From: Glomus cerebriforme
Taxonomy: Eukaryota; Glomeromycota; Glomeromycetes; Glomerales; Glomeraceae
NCBI GenBank assembly: GCA_003550305.1
Contig: QKYT01000362.1
Span: 8,644-72,643, forward strand
Direction: 5' to 3'
Length of the DNA: 64,000 bases
Under the pieces are notes generated by a model, which ran no database searches, was not told the origin of the DNA, and saw nothing but the letters and a program-made list of their open reading frames with translations. A program made the translations under genes and the position numbers. Within the stretch, counting starts at the first letter, position 1. Every line of letters begins with the position of its first letter. Below are positions 31,464-41,598 of this stretch, in pieces.

Positions 31464-31730
31464 TTAACGCTCAGATGGATTTATTAAGACTTTTTTAGCT
31501 TGGGCCACTGTACATGCTAATAACCAGCCAATATGGATCAGGTTACCTCCCTTACCATTATGACCATGCTGTAGTAAATATCGATAGTCGTCCATTATGA
31601 TATCTGCCATTCCTCCCTGATCTGCTATTATCTTACTAAATAGCCATCTATCCTTTTCTGTGATCGGGAGGCGAATTTCATTTGGTTCGAAGCCTATATA
31701 CTGGGATACTTGGTCGCGTAGTTTAGCCAT
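31464..31730 (-). CDS. Hypothetical protein, 88 residues
   Basis: A small ORF from ATG 31730. Its beginning (MAKLRDQVSQYIGFEPNEIR) is well formed and it has the compact composition of a folded domain (ADIIMDDYRYLL, then IHIGWLLACTVAQAKKVLI). The first residues resemble the polymerase segment [20 protein letters not shown] at 32745-32804, which suggests that duplication may have created it. No known function. Confidence 0.45.
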   Translation of the reverse strand: MAKLRDQVSQYIGFEPNEIRLPITEKDRWLFSKIIADQGGMADIIMDDYRYLLQHGHNGKGGNLIHIGWLLACTVAQAKKVLINPSER

Positions 31731-32043
31731 TATACCAATAAAGCTTATCTTTAAAATATGCAGATTTTTTCGTATCCTAAGGATACAGTTTTGCCAAATT
31801 ATTATATGCGAAAAATACTAATGATCATCTCCGGGCATTTCCGAGGCTGCTATTTGATCGGAAGCCGGAAGTTCGAAGATAGAAATTGAAGTTAGCCGGT
31901 ATTATTGCACGAGAAAAAATATATAAATTATATTATAAGTTTCTTAGCTGAAATTGCCACATCCTGCTAAGAGTACTTATCCATATAATTCAATGATCTC
32001 ATCTATATCCGCTTTGGTCGAATCATCGAAATACCTAGAAAGT

Positions 32044-35000
32044 TTATTGTAAGTCTTTTATATATTTTTTAAGCCATTTTTTTGCCTCGTCCTGGGAATA
32101 AGTGTCGATCTGCTTTTCTTTCTCGTCCGAATCTTTGAGTTGCATAATTTTATGTGAAGATGGTGGTTGGTATCTATCATCCTCGTTAATAAAGCGTGCG
32201 CACATTCCCACTGTTTTTTCTAAATAGTAGTTGATGTCTATTTCCATATTAAGCTCTTTTGTGATGTCTGCATACTCCATATAATCTCCAACTCTATGCG
32301 GTTCCTTTTGGCCCTTTTCATTATAGAGAGGTGGGCCTTTGACAACTACATAACTAAACCATTCGCTGGGATTAGGAATCCTCTCATTTTTTTCTCTCAT
32401 CTGTCCTATAAAGCGATGGATGCAAAGATTTTTTTTCTTAAGCTTTCGTGTAGCCATTACGATAAAATCGTCAAAATCCTATTGCTTATGTTTGGCCTCT
32501 CTGAGAGTATCTTCAACAATTTTATGAATTGAACGCATGTTATTTATATCCATAGCTTCCCACATAATTTTTTTCCCAATGTATTTAAAAAGCTGGGACT
32601 GGCCTTGCTTTACAGTATCAATTTCTTTTCTAAAGAGTTCATCCGGCCTGAAATTGACAACCCCTTCATGTGGTACACTGAAGTATTTTTTCTTGCCAGT
32701 AAAGCAAACGGGAATAATACTTCTTCGTATGCCATCTTAAGATAAGATGTGCCATTTTCTATCCTAAGATAAGCATTTACTTGATCGCGCAACTTTTTCA
32801 TCACACCATAGTAATATTAACCATTTCAGTCCAGTATTCCTCCTTGGAAAGCTTTTCTTCATTAAAAGCTCTATCACATATTTCATAATACTTATCTGGA
32901 CAGGTAAGGTATAAAGAATCAGTATCACCATATTTTATTCTAAAACCTTTTCCAGATACGAATTTAGCGACAAGACCAATATTATATTGACCTGCAGAAG
33001 TGATCCCTCCAGCTAATTCATGAAGAAAGAATGGAAATATGCTATTTCCTGCCTCCCCGTAAAAAGTATTCATGTATACCTTCAAAGCAAACTGCTTGGA
33101 ATTCAAACAGTTATAATCGAAACATACGGATGAGTATTCTGAATTTAAGCTTTCTGGAACTCTTTTACCTCTCTCTTTAGCTGAACTGATCATTTTCCCA
33201 AGTATAAGAATGATTTTTTTGATCCTGAACCTATTATGAAATCTCCTGCTTCTTTTGAAAGATTTTTTAATAATGAAGCTTTTTATGATGTAGCTTTCAC
33301 TTTTGATAATGGTATGCGTTCAATAAAAGCTCATCGTATAATATTATCTTAATGTTCTGAATATTTTGAAAAATTCTTGGGTATTGCTTGGACTCTCTTG
33401 TTGAATAAATCCTCTAACACAACAAGATATAAACCCTTCTTCTCGAATTGATTATCATGTCTTACACACCAAGCATGAATGAAGCGGTCATTAAATGGAA
33501 ACTCAATCTTATGTAAGATGTTTCCATTTTTTTGCGCATTATCAACCTCTTCATAGGTTAATATTATTTTTTCTGGAGAGAGGTTGTAAGACATGATGAG
33601 GCTGAGATACAATGAGGCAAAATCCAATCCTGTTACAGGTCTTTTAATCTCGATCCCCTTTTTAGGCGGAAATACATATGCACCAGGATACTTGCCCTTT
33701 TCTATATTTTTACTCTGTCTCGTGCTAAATAGCATATCAAGTTTGGTGGCATAAGCACCTAGAAGGTTTCGCACCTTCATTCCATTTGCCCGATAATGAG
33801 AATCGAACAAAGATACGTAAGCTAAAGAAGCGACCTCCCTATAGTCATTAATTATATTTCACTTAACCATGAGCTCCTGGCAACGCAATGCATCTATAAT
33901 ACAATAATATGCTACTTCATGCATGTTTTGCATGGCAGAAGAATGTGATTCTCTTAGGGAGGTGCCCGCTTTCGCTTCTGAGTAGATTCTCCATATTTTA
34001 TTATATGGCATATCTGCCTTACCATCAAGTTCACATTTTTTTAAGTAAAATGCAAGCGAGCTTTTCCTATCTACTTCCGCGTGAGGGTAGAGTTTCTTAA
34101 AACATACACGTACGTCAATTGGCACACAGCCTGGTATTTTAAGAAAAGTGGAAATGAAATCTTCCTCCGGACAAATTTTAACCTTGATTAGCTGTACCCT
34201 GAACTCTTCTTCCTCCTCATTATCAGTAACACCTTTTTTCTTCTGAAAAGTATTTTTAGAGTTTACCCCTATCTTTCCATAATAATTCCATTTTTGAATT
34301 TCTTCAGATGATTTAAAGTCTCCCGTTATCTGCTTCCACATCCATTCAAAAAGATTAAGTCTAGAAGCTCTTTCCACAATAAATGGCCAATCATAATCAG
34401 AATCATTAAACTGAGCTGGATATCAAGTTGAAAGGCTCTCCAACATAATGCAAATGCCTTTAATAAATTTGGCTGATTTCTACACACAACTGTTATCCAG
34501 CGTGGGTCTGGCGCAGTTTCAAGATCGATGAGACAGATTTGTTTTAGCAGTTTTGGATCGTCTTTCCAATGCAAGGTCATGCAAATCATAAATACATTAT
34601 CCTCTTTATTATGTACTTCAGCAAATTCTCCCAGCTCTCATGATTGCGTCTCTATATCCCACGTGAGGATAAGCGTACGATCTCTTATGAGTGCTGGAAA
34701 CGGAAAACGGTCACTTATCATTTTTAAGTCTTCTACTGCTCGAAAATGATTTACAGAAACGTGAAAATCGTATGTATATTGAGGATATTTTTTGCAACAA
34801 TACTTGCTCATCATGGACCAATCAGAAATTGCAATTCCATTCTCTCTAGCTATTTTACGGTGAAATGAGGATATATCATCTGATGCAGTTTCGAAATCAT
34901 TATCTTGGATGGCTTGGAGGGCTTTCTTTCTATCTTCAGTACCATGCGTAAAAACTCGTAAATATAACTTTTTTTCTGTATGATAACCGTGGAAAGGGAA

Positions 35001-35444
35001 TGCCTCGATAGGCTCTATTTTATAAGCGTTTATAGTACTACATAAAATTTTATCTATTTTTATCTTAAAGTCATCCACAGATTCCTTCTCAAGTACGCGA
35101 ATATCAAAGAATACCCAGATTCCTATAAGGGTAACTACTGCTTTTTGGCCATTGATAAGAGAGCCGTAAAGATGCAAAACGTAACAGTTCTTTTCTCCTA
35201 TTTTTTCTGACGACCCTCCAAAATCAACGGCCATGAAAGGGATCTCTTGGTAATTGGATAAAGCATTATCAAGAATTGCTGTTAAACCTCCATCATTTTC
35301 CGCAACTATATCATCTCGAGTTAGAATGCCATTCAAGTAATTTTCACCAGAATAGCGAATTACTTGGGCTTCCATTTTATCTTTTTCAGCCTCTGGATGA
35401 AAAAGTAGGGCGGGAGCGTCTTCGAAGAAGTCAGATTGGATCAT
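32044..35444 (-). pseudogene. Family B DNA polymerase with 3'-5' exonuclease, broken
   Basis: Starts at ATG 35444 with M-I-Q-S-D-F-F-E-D-A-P, inside the TIR. Exo I (LTWDIET) lies just before an in-frame TGA at 34638; the frame continues (LIDLE near 34540). After frameshifts, 33859-34377 holds the exonuclease end and palm entry. 33390-33810 has motif A (GLDFASLYLSLI; the usual Pro after LY is Leu). 32801-33215 has motif B ([10 protein letters not shown]) and motif C (YGDTDSLY). 32600-32800 and 32044-32560 hold the thumb. At least five frame changes are needed, and a 170-bp foreign insertion lies at 33218-33389. Motifs B and C and the exonuclease resemble RNA-primed, delta/NCLDV-type polymerases rather than protein-primed ones. 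It would have replicated the element with the primase-helicase at the other end. Confidence 0.85.
33218..33389 (+). pseudogene. BTB-domain fragment inserted in the polymerase gene
   Basis: On the strand opposite to the polymerase, an ATG at 33230 opens [15 protein letters not shown], then SIKAHRIIL, a stop, then CSEYFEKFLG. This is the start of a BTB/POZ domain of the type common in these fungi. Polymerase sequence is continuous on both sides (NKRVQ ... [12 protein letters not shown]), so the piece is an insertion of about 170 bp. No target duplication was found by eye. Confidence 0.6.
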
Positions 35445-35553
35445 TTTTTTGGGATATGATATCTAAGTATACCCTTTGGTATATTACCATAGTAAAAAAG
35501 TTTAAAATGAAAATAATTATTTATTATAGTTATCAAAAAGCTATCTGAGAATA
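35445..35553. promoter_or_regulatory. Bidirectional promoter region in the right TIR
   Basis: The counterpart of 1257-1365, between the polymerase start and the small TIR gene, nearly identical in sequence. Confidence 0.4.
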
Positions 35554-35865
35554 ATAGAAGGTGAATACATTTGCCAATATCCTTCCAATGAAGGGATGGT
35601 TTGTGGAAATCCTGCAGACCGACCAGAAGAATGTCATATTCACTGGAAAAGACACCAGCGAGCTCTATGCAAACAAGATGGCTATGTAAGACGGACAGCA
35701 TCAAAATATGGATATTGTAATTGGCATGTAAATAAGTGCCATTCGAATGCATATTATCACCGGAAAAAGTTAAATAAGATGTTTCAGAGCGGGCAAACTC
35801 TGGTGGCAATGGGAGAAGCTCTCGATAAAATTAAAAGGTTTGATACAATACAGAACTGGCCTTAG
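35554..35865 (+). pseudogene. Right-TIR copy of the small Cys/His protein, start codon lost
   Basis: The same length (312 bases) and reading as 945-1256, with about ten residue changes, several conservative; all main Cys/His positions are kept except one Cys-to-His and one Cys-to-Tyr change. The codon matching the left ATG is ATA (35554-35556), so translation would have to start at a later Met (35596). It shows that the two TIR copies are diverging and that the left one is the likely functional form. Confidence 0.6.
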
Positions 35866-36813
35866 AAAGTTGTCCATAGAAAAAAAAATCAGACTATGAA
35901 CGCTTCTATAGACGTCGGAAGTAGGTTTTGGGCAGTTTAGATTCCTGGAAAGCCATCCAGATGAGTGACCATATATATTAACCATAGCGACCATAGAAAA
36001 AATCAGACTATGGATGCTTCTGTGGACATCAGAAGTAGGGTATTTGATGCTTTTAGATCTCTGGAAGGCTTTACAGATGGGTGACCATATTGATCATAGC
36101 GACCATAGAAAAAATCGGATCTCTTAACTTTTTTTTTTATTTTTTAGCATAGCATATATTACACATATACCACCCATATAGCATAAAAATAATCGCATAT
36201 AATGGAACATATATAGCATAGGAAAAGTTTCAAAAATTTTCCTACAACTTTACTTTTATTAGGGACACTATGGACACTAGGGACAAATATAAAAGAAAAC
36301 AAGCAATAAACTTAAAAACTCCAAAAATGATACCATGGTTGTCCATAGAAGCGTCCATAGTGTCCACAGAAAAATGTCTATAGCGTTCACAGAAAAATTT
36401 CAATTTTTTCTGTGGACGCTAGAATATAGCAAACTGGCGATTTAAGAACTCTCAAAAGGCATTTTACTACTTGTCCCTATGTCCCTATGAGTCCTTATGA
36501 ATTTCTGAACTCTTTACCTTTTTTTTATTTTTTTATATATACCATACATTGACCAGTTAGCTATGCTAACCAACCATATACATGACTATATTTGCCCAAG
36601 TGGTATACCATAGAAAAATTTCAATTTTTTTTCTAGAACTTTTATATTTCATAGGGACTCATAGGGACATAGGGACAAGTAGTAAAGAACTCAAGAAATT
36701 AGGCTAAGAGTCACAAAAATGATATCGAGATTGTCCCTATAAGCGTTCCCATAAATTTTTTCTTATAGGGATAGAGAATTTTTATAGGGACGCTCAAAAA
36801 AATACCAAAGAAA

Positions 36814-37142
36814 CCATAAAGCAATAATGAAACCAAAACAGCACACAAGCCCAAAATAAGTAACAAACATAACATATCAAAATAACCACAAAAAGACCGC
36901 AGAGCAACGAAAATTGGCAGATATTAGAAGGCAATAAAAATAGGATAGAGCAATAAAATCAAGCAAATATCTATAAAGCAACCAAACAACTACAGACCAG
37001 TGAAAACGGATGGATAGCAATAAAGCATTAGAAAGAGCATAGACGTATAAAATAAGTAAGTAGGTAGCATTATAACAATAAGTAGGTAACATTATAACAG
37101 TAAGTAGCAAACACTCTTATAAGAGTGTTTGCTACTATAGCA
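36814..37142. other. Flank of the giant element with a 34-bp perfect palindrome
   Basis: Host DNA just outside the element. It contains imperfect direct copies of TAGGTA(A/G)CATTATAACA (about 37050-37100) and a 34-bp perfect palindrome at 37103-37136 whose arm is AGTAGCAAACACTCTTA. No gene is seen. Confidence 0.8.
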
Positions 37143-39310
37143 TCTATATTCCCATTTACCATTCTGGATCATTAAGAGCAGTAAGAAGATCAAGGAAAAA
37201 GGCTTAACAAAATATTCAAGAAGCTAATCTTATAAATAGTAATAAGGAACTAACTACTACTGCTAAATATACCTTAAGAATCAGACAAAAAATGCAGATA
37301 GCTATCGTAGATAGTGAAATTGCTACTAGCATAATGACCAAAGTTTTTTTAAACAAATTAGATTATAAAATTAACAGATTATTTAAAATGGTCATGATAA
37401 CTACAAATGGAGCTAGAACCTGATTCTTAGAAATTATAGATAATATTCCTATCATAATTGAAAAGATTGAAATTTCTACTTCTTTTTAAGTCTTAGAATC
37501 TAAGGATGAAGTTCTCATTCTAGGCAACAATTAGTTAAGAAAAGCCAATGCTACAATAAGTTGGGAGTAATCAACTTTAACCATCCATAAACATAATATT
37601 ACAGTTAGAATTCGTATTACCTTTACCAAAACAGCTAAGATTATTACTCAAGAATTAGACTATGATTCTGATGATGATTATTATAAGAATGAACTTTTAG
37701 ATGAATACTATATTTATTATTCAGACATGACTGATGAAAAAAAAGTCTCTAAGGATGAAATGACCTATAATTCTTGGAGTAACGTATATTTTCCTTACAA
37801 CTCTGAAGAAGAATTTGAAGAAGAAGATACCCAAAATAATAACAACTCTGTGATATTTCTAGCAGAAAGTGCTCAAATAAGTGAAAAAAAAGGCTTTAGA
37901 AGATCAACATATAGGATTTTAGACTACCACCAACAGCAGGCTTTTCAGTATCTATTATCTATTAGAAGAATATGTTGATATCTGTAATAAGAGACAAACT
38001 GAAATAAAGAAAACTACTATTGTCAAATATAGAATTTATACAGGAGATGTCTTACCTATCGCTCAGAAATCATATTACCAAATTTTAAAAACACACAGTT
38101 TTTAAAGGAAGAAATTAAGAAAATGGAAGCTAATAAAATCATTCGACACCCACATAGTCTCTGGGTTTTACCTGTAGTCATTGTAAAAAAGAAAGAAAGT
38201 GACAAAAGATTATGCATTGATTACTACAAACTGAATGCACTTACCAAGATTGATACCTACCCTCTACCAAGAATCGATGACTTATTAGACATCTTAAAAG
38301 GATCACAGTGATTCACTACCTTAGATTTAGCTAGTGAATACTGGTAAGTGTCCATACATTCTGAAGATATTGAGAAAACTGCTTTCATCATATTATCTGA
38401 TTTTTATTTTTTAGTCATGCCCTTTGGTTTGAATAATACTTCAGGAACCTTTTAAAGGTTCATAATTGGATCTTAAGGAATTTTTTTGGCCTATTTATTG
38501 CAGTCTACTTCGATGATATTATCTACATAAAAGGATCTTTGGATATATTTGGATCACGTAAAGCAAGTTTTTCAAGCTCTAAAAAAAGCTTAACTTAGCA
38601 TTAAGTTAAAGAAGTGTCACTTTTGTACCCCTTATTAGCATTCTTAGGACATATAGTAGAATAAGGAGATATTTATCCAGATTTTGAAAAGATAGAAAAA
38701 GTCAAGAGTTTTTCTATACCTAAAACTTTGATTTAATTATGAGTCATACTTGAATTGTTTAATTATTATCGTAAATTCATTAAAGATTTTGCTTAACATG
38801 TAAAATCTTTGATCATGTTACTTAAAAAGGAAGTTCCCTTTTAGTGAACTAAAAAATAACAAATTGCCTTTAACAGACTCAAAGAAAGACTCATTAAAGC
38901 TCTTATTTTGCAGTACTCAGACTTTGAAAAATCTTTCATCTTGTACACTGATACTTGCAAGTTCAGATTAAAAGCTATTTTATTTCAGAAAGTAAATGAA
39001 CAAGAGTGTGTAGTACCTATACCAGTCAGACAACCAACAAAGCAAAGAAAAACTATCCAATTATTGATTTAGAATGTCTTGCTATTGTATGGGCAGTCAA
39101 GCATTTTTACCATTACTTAAGTCGATCTTTCTCTATTGTCACAAATTACTTAGCATTAAAGTGATTAAAAATCTTGAAGATGCTTACAAGAAAAAATGAG
39201 CACGTTGGATCATGAAACTCCAACAATACAATTTTACTATTGAACATTGTCCAGAAAAACACAATGTTAATGTAGATACTTTATCCAGAATATACGATAA
39301 TAATAACTTA
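37143..39310 (+). pseudogene. Ty3/Gypsy retrotransposon remnant: protease, reverse transcriptase, RNase H
   Basis: A row of short frames in one direction. Near 37300: AIVDSEIATSI (protease, where DSG has become DSE) and later EVLILGNN. At 37727-37978: an acidic linker (EEEFEEEDTQNNNN). From 38123: reverse transcriptase ([11 protein letters not shown], then [20 protein letters not shown]), LVMPFGLNN near 38415, a YFDDII-type active site near 38510, and LKKCHF near 38610. RNase H follows (FILYTDT near 38940; LECLAIVWAVKHF near 39070), ending with the typical EHCPEKHNVN segment near 39245. Many TAA/TAG stops show old decay. No LTRs or integrase were found within the window. Confidence 0.8.
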
Positions 39311-40690
39311 TAACCTAAAGAAGATGAATATTTCTTAATAATAACCTATAATACTGACACTGAAGAAGATAAGGAACCTAAAGTAAAGTCCTCATCAATG
39401 GTTTTAATCAGAAGTAATAACACAAGTAGAATGCTGTTCAATTAGGCATATGCCCGATTAATAACTATTAAATAATTAGTTAACATAATATATATATCAG
39501 ATTAAATAAAAATTGGTAATCAATAAGGTACATACCCGATTAAATACAATATAAGTAATTGGATTGACCAATTTAGAGTTATTTTATTAAGTGATTATTT
39601 AAACAAAATTAGCAATCTGATTTGTAATAATTTGTAAAATCTTTGACCTTTATAAAATTTAGTCTAAATTCGGCTAATTTTAAAAATTTGACCTAAATTA
39701 GTAATGATGCATAGTTCCCATATTCAACCCTGCAGAATGATGGCTGAATTGCATACTAATTTTTTATTAAAATTAAAATTATATTTGACCTTGTAGACTA
39801 ATAGTCAAATTATTACCCTTTTTTAAACAAAAATACAAAAAATAATAGCTGAATTATATGCTTTTTTATTATATATTCAACACTATAAAATAATAACGCA
39901 ACATGTTGTTCATTTCCAATATAATATTAAATATCCAATGTTTGAATTATTGTAATAACATTAACTTGTAAATATGAGAATATGTATCGATTGACATTGT
40001 TGAATCAAGCTGTGTATTGATTTACATCATCGAATTAAGTGGTTTTACTAACACTTGTGATATTGGAGTCTTATTTGCAGGTAAAGGTATTGATTGTTCA
40101 GGATATAATTCTAAAGAAGATGTTTATTTATGTATAGCTTTAGTGTGTAAATTAACTATTTTTTCTTTACACTTGCTGCAAAACATTGAAGCTCTTAATT
40201 TTCTGGTTATAAATGTCAAAAATTCATCACCTTTTGGTGAAAGTGGATTAGACATTAAAGAACTTATTCATCTAAGATATTATTGCAATACATTTTCTTC
40301 CTTTTTTCATTTTGTTGATAAAAATTGTTTTAAAATTTGTTGAATTAAGTACTTTGTTTTATGTATTTTTGATACTTTAAAAACTATAATTAATATCAAT
40401 GACATTAGTTTGATATTTAGCTTTGATTTATTTGCAAAATTCATATTAATTTACTAATATTTGATTTTGATTATTTTAATTGATATTAATGTATGTTTAT
40501 TTTTTTTATTAATATTGATTTGATATTTTATTTGATTTTGATATTTAAAAATAGAAATATATCATATCATTTTGGTTTTGGTTTAACTAATTGAAAGTTA
40601 ATTTGATCTAAAAATTTAAGAGAATTTGATAGTTAATATCATTAATGATTGAAAGTCTAATTTGATACGAAGTATAATAAATAGTATAAA
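39311..40690. other. AT-rich stretch with one weak ORF
   Basis: Very AT-rich. One 108-codon plus-strand ORF (40017-40343) has no recognised domain and a composition typical of AT-rich DNA, so I do not call it a gene. Words such as AGCTGAATT(A/T) recur here and near 44880. Confidence 0.4.
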
Positions 40691-40697
40691 AAAAAGA

Positions 40698-40705
40698 TAT
40701 AAAAG
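40698..40705 (+). promoter_or_regulatory. TATA box of the coiled-coil gene
   Basis: TATAAAAG lies 76 bases before the ATG at 40781, followed by a pyrimidine-rich TCTCTTTTCTTTC stretch, as in fungal core promoters. Confidence 0.45.
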
Positions 40706-41598
40706 GAGGACAAATTCTCTTTTCTTTCTTTTTTATTTTTTAAAAAAAAAATATTTTGAAAATAAATTTTGAAAATAAAAATGTCTTGCAGAAAATCTTT
40801 ATCATTCCAACCACTATGAAATAATCTGCTTTCATCAATATCATTCCATTCTAATATATTACAAAATAATTTGCCTTCACCAATATCTTCATCAATGTTA
40901 TTCTAACCTATGTCCAATTCCAATATACTACAAACTCCAGAATCTTTTAGACTTTTTATGCTAGCAGATATTTTTGCTTCGATAGGACAAACACCTTTAA
41001 CACCTTTTACACCAAGAAATTCATCAATACCATCTCATCCTAAAATTACCACAACCTCATCAATACCACCTCAACCTAAAATCACATCATCACCATCTCA
41101 TCCTAAAATTACCACAATCTCATCACCATCACCTCATTCTAAAATCACCACAACCTCATTAACACAACCTTGATCTAAAATCACATCATCACCATCTTGT
41201 TCTTAAATCATCACAATCTCATCATCATTATCTCAAATTAATATATGAAATAACACACTCTTAGTATCTTCCTCTTCATTCCAACAATCTGTTGTAATAT
41301 CGAATATTATTAAAAGATATCTAAATATTAACATACCAAGGAGTTATCAAACTTTAGATTACGAAGAAGAAGTGGTATCTGGTAAGTAAATCAAATTTGT
41401 CATACAATAATATATTATATTACATATATACGTATCCCTTAATGTGAAATTTATAACAGAAGTCGATAAGTTAATAACTGAAAATGGTCAACTTCAGAAC
41501 AAATTATATAGAGAACGATTAATAATAATTAAGATGAAATGGAAAATAAACAATTTAAAAGGTAATCTTTGGCAAGTAGAAGAGGAAAACACTTTGTT

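Larger units (their letters stand above)
1..36813. mobile_element. Giant Maverick/Polinton-like DNA element with 1.4-kb terminal inverted repeats
   Basis: The first 1400 bases reappear inverted at 35412-36813, the outermost matching bases being 1 and 36813. Between the arms lie primase-helicase, family B polymerase, retroviral-type integrase, A32-like ATPase, VSR-like nuclease, gag-like and retropepsin-like genes plus many cargo genes. Inverted ends, an rve integrase, a polymerase and a packaging ATPase define the Maverick/Polinton group. Unlike typical Polintons, the polymerase carries DNA-polymerase-delta-like motifs, there is a primase-SF3 helicase, and I see no capsid or adenoviral-type protease gene. 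The left flank is outside the window, so the exact left end and target duplication cannot be read. Most core genes are broken, so this copy is probably not autonomous. The interior is visibly less AT-rich than the flank to its right. Confidence 0.85.
35412..36813 (-). repeat. Right terminal inverted repeat of the giant element
   Basis: Inverted copy of bases 1-1400 with scattered substitutions and single-base indels, ending at 36813 (the complement of TTTCTTTGGTATTTTTTTGA). Its inner end includes the first 11 codons of the polymerase gene, and its middle the small Cys/His gene. Bases 35866-36813 carry no gene. Short iterated words (GTCCCTAT, GACCATAG) recur in both orientations. Confidence 0.9.

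Noticed and set aside
1885..34640. Reassigned TGA codon (TGA read as Arg or Trp) in the giant element
   Set aside because: TAA and TAG stops and several frameshifts occur in the same genes, and many ORFs end normally in TGA, so decay is the simpler explanation.
40017..40343. 108-codon ORF as a gene
   Set aside because: No domain, composition typical of AT-rich non-coding DNA, no promoter or splice evidence.
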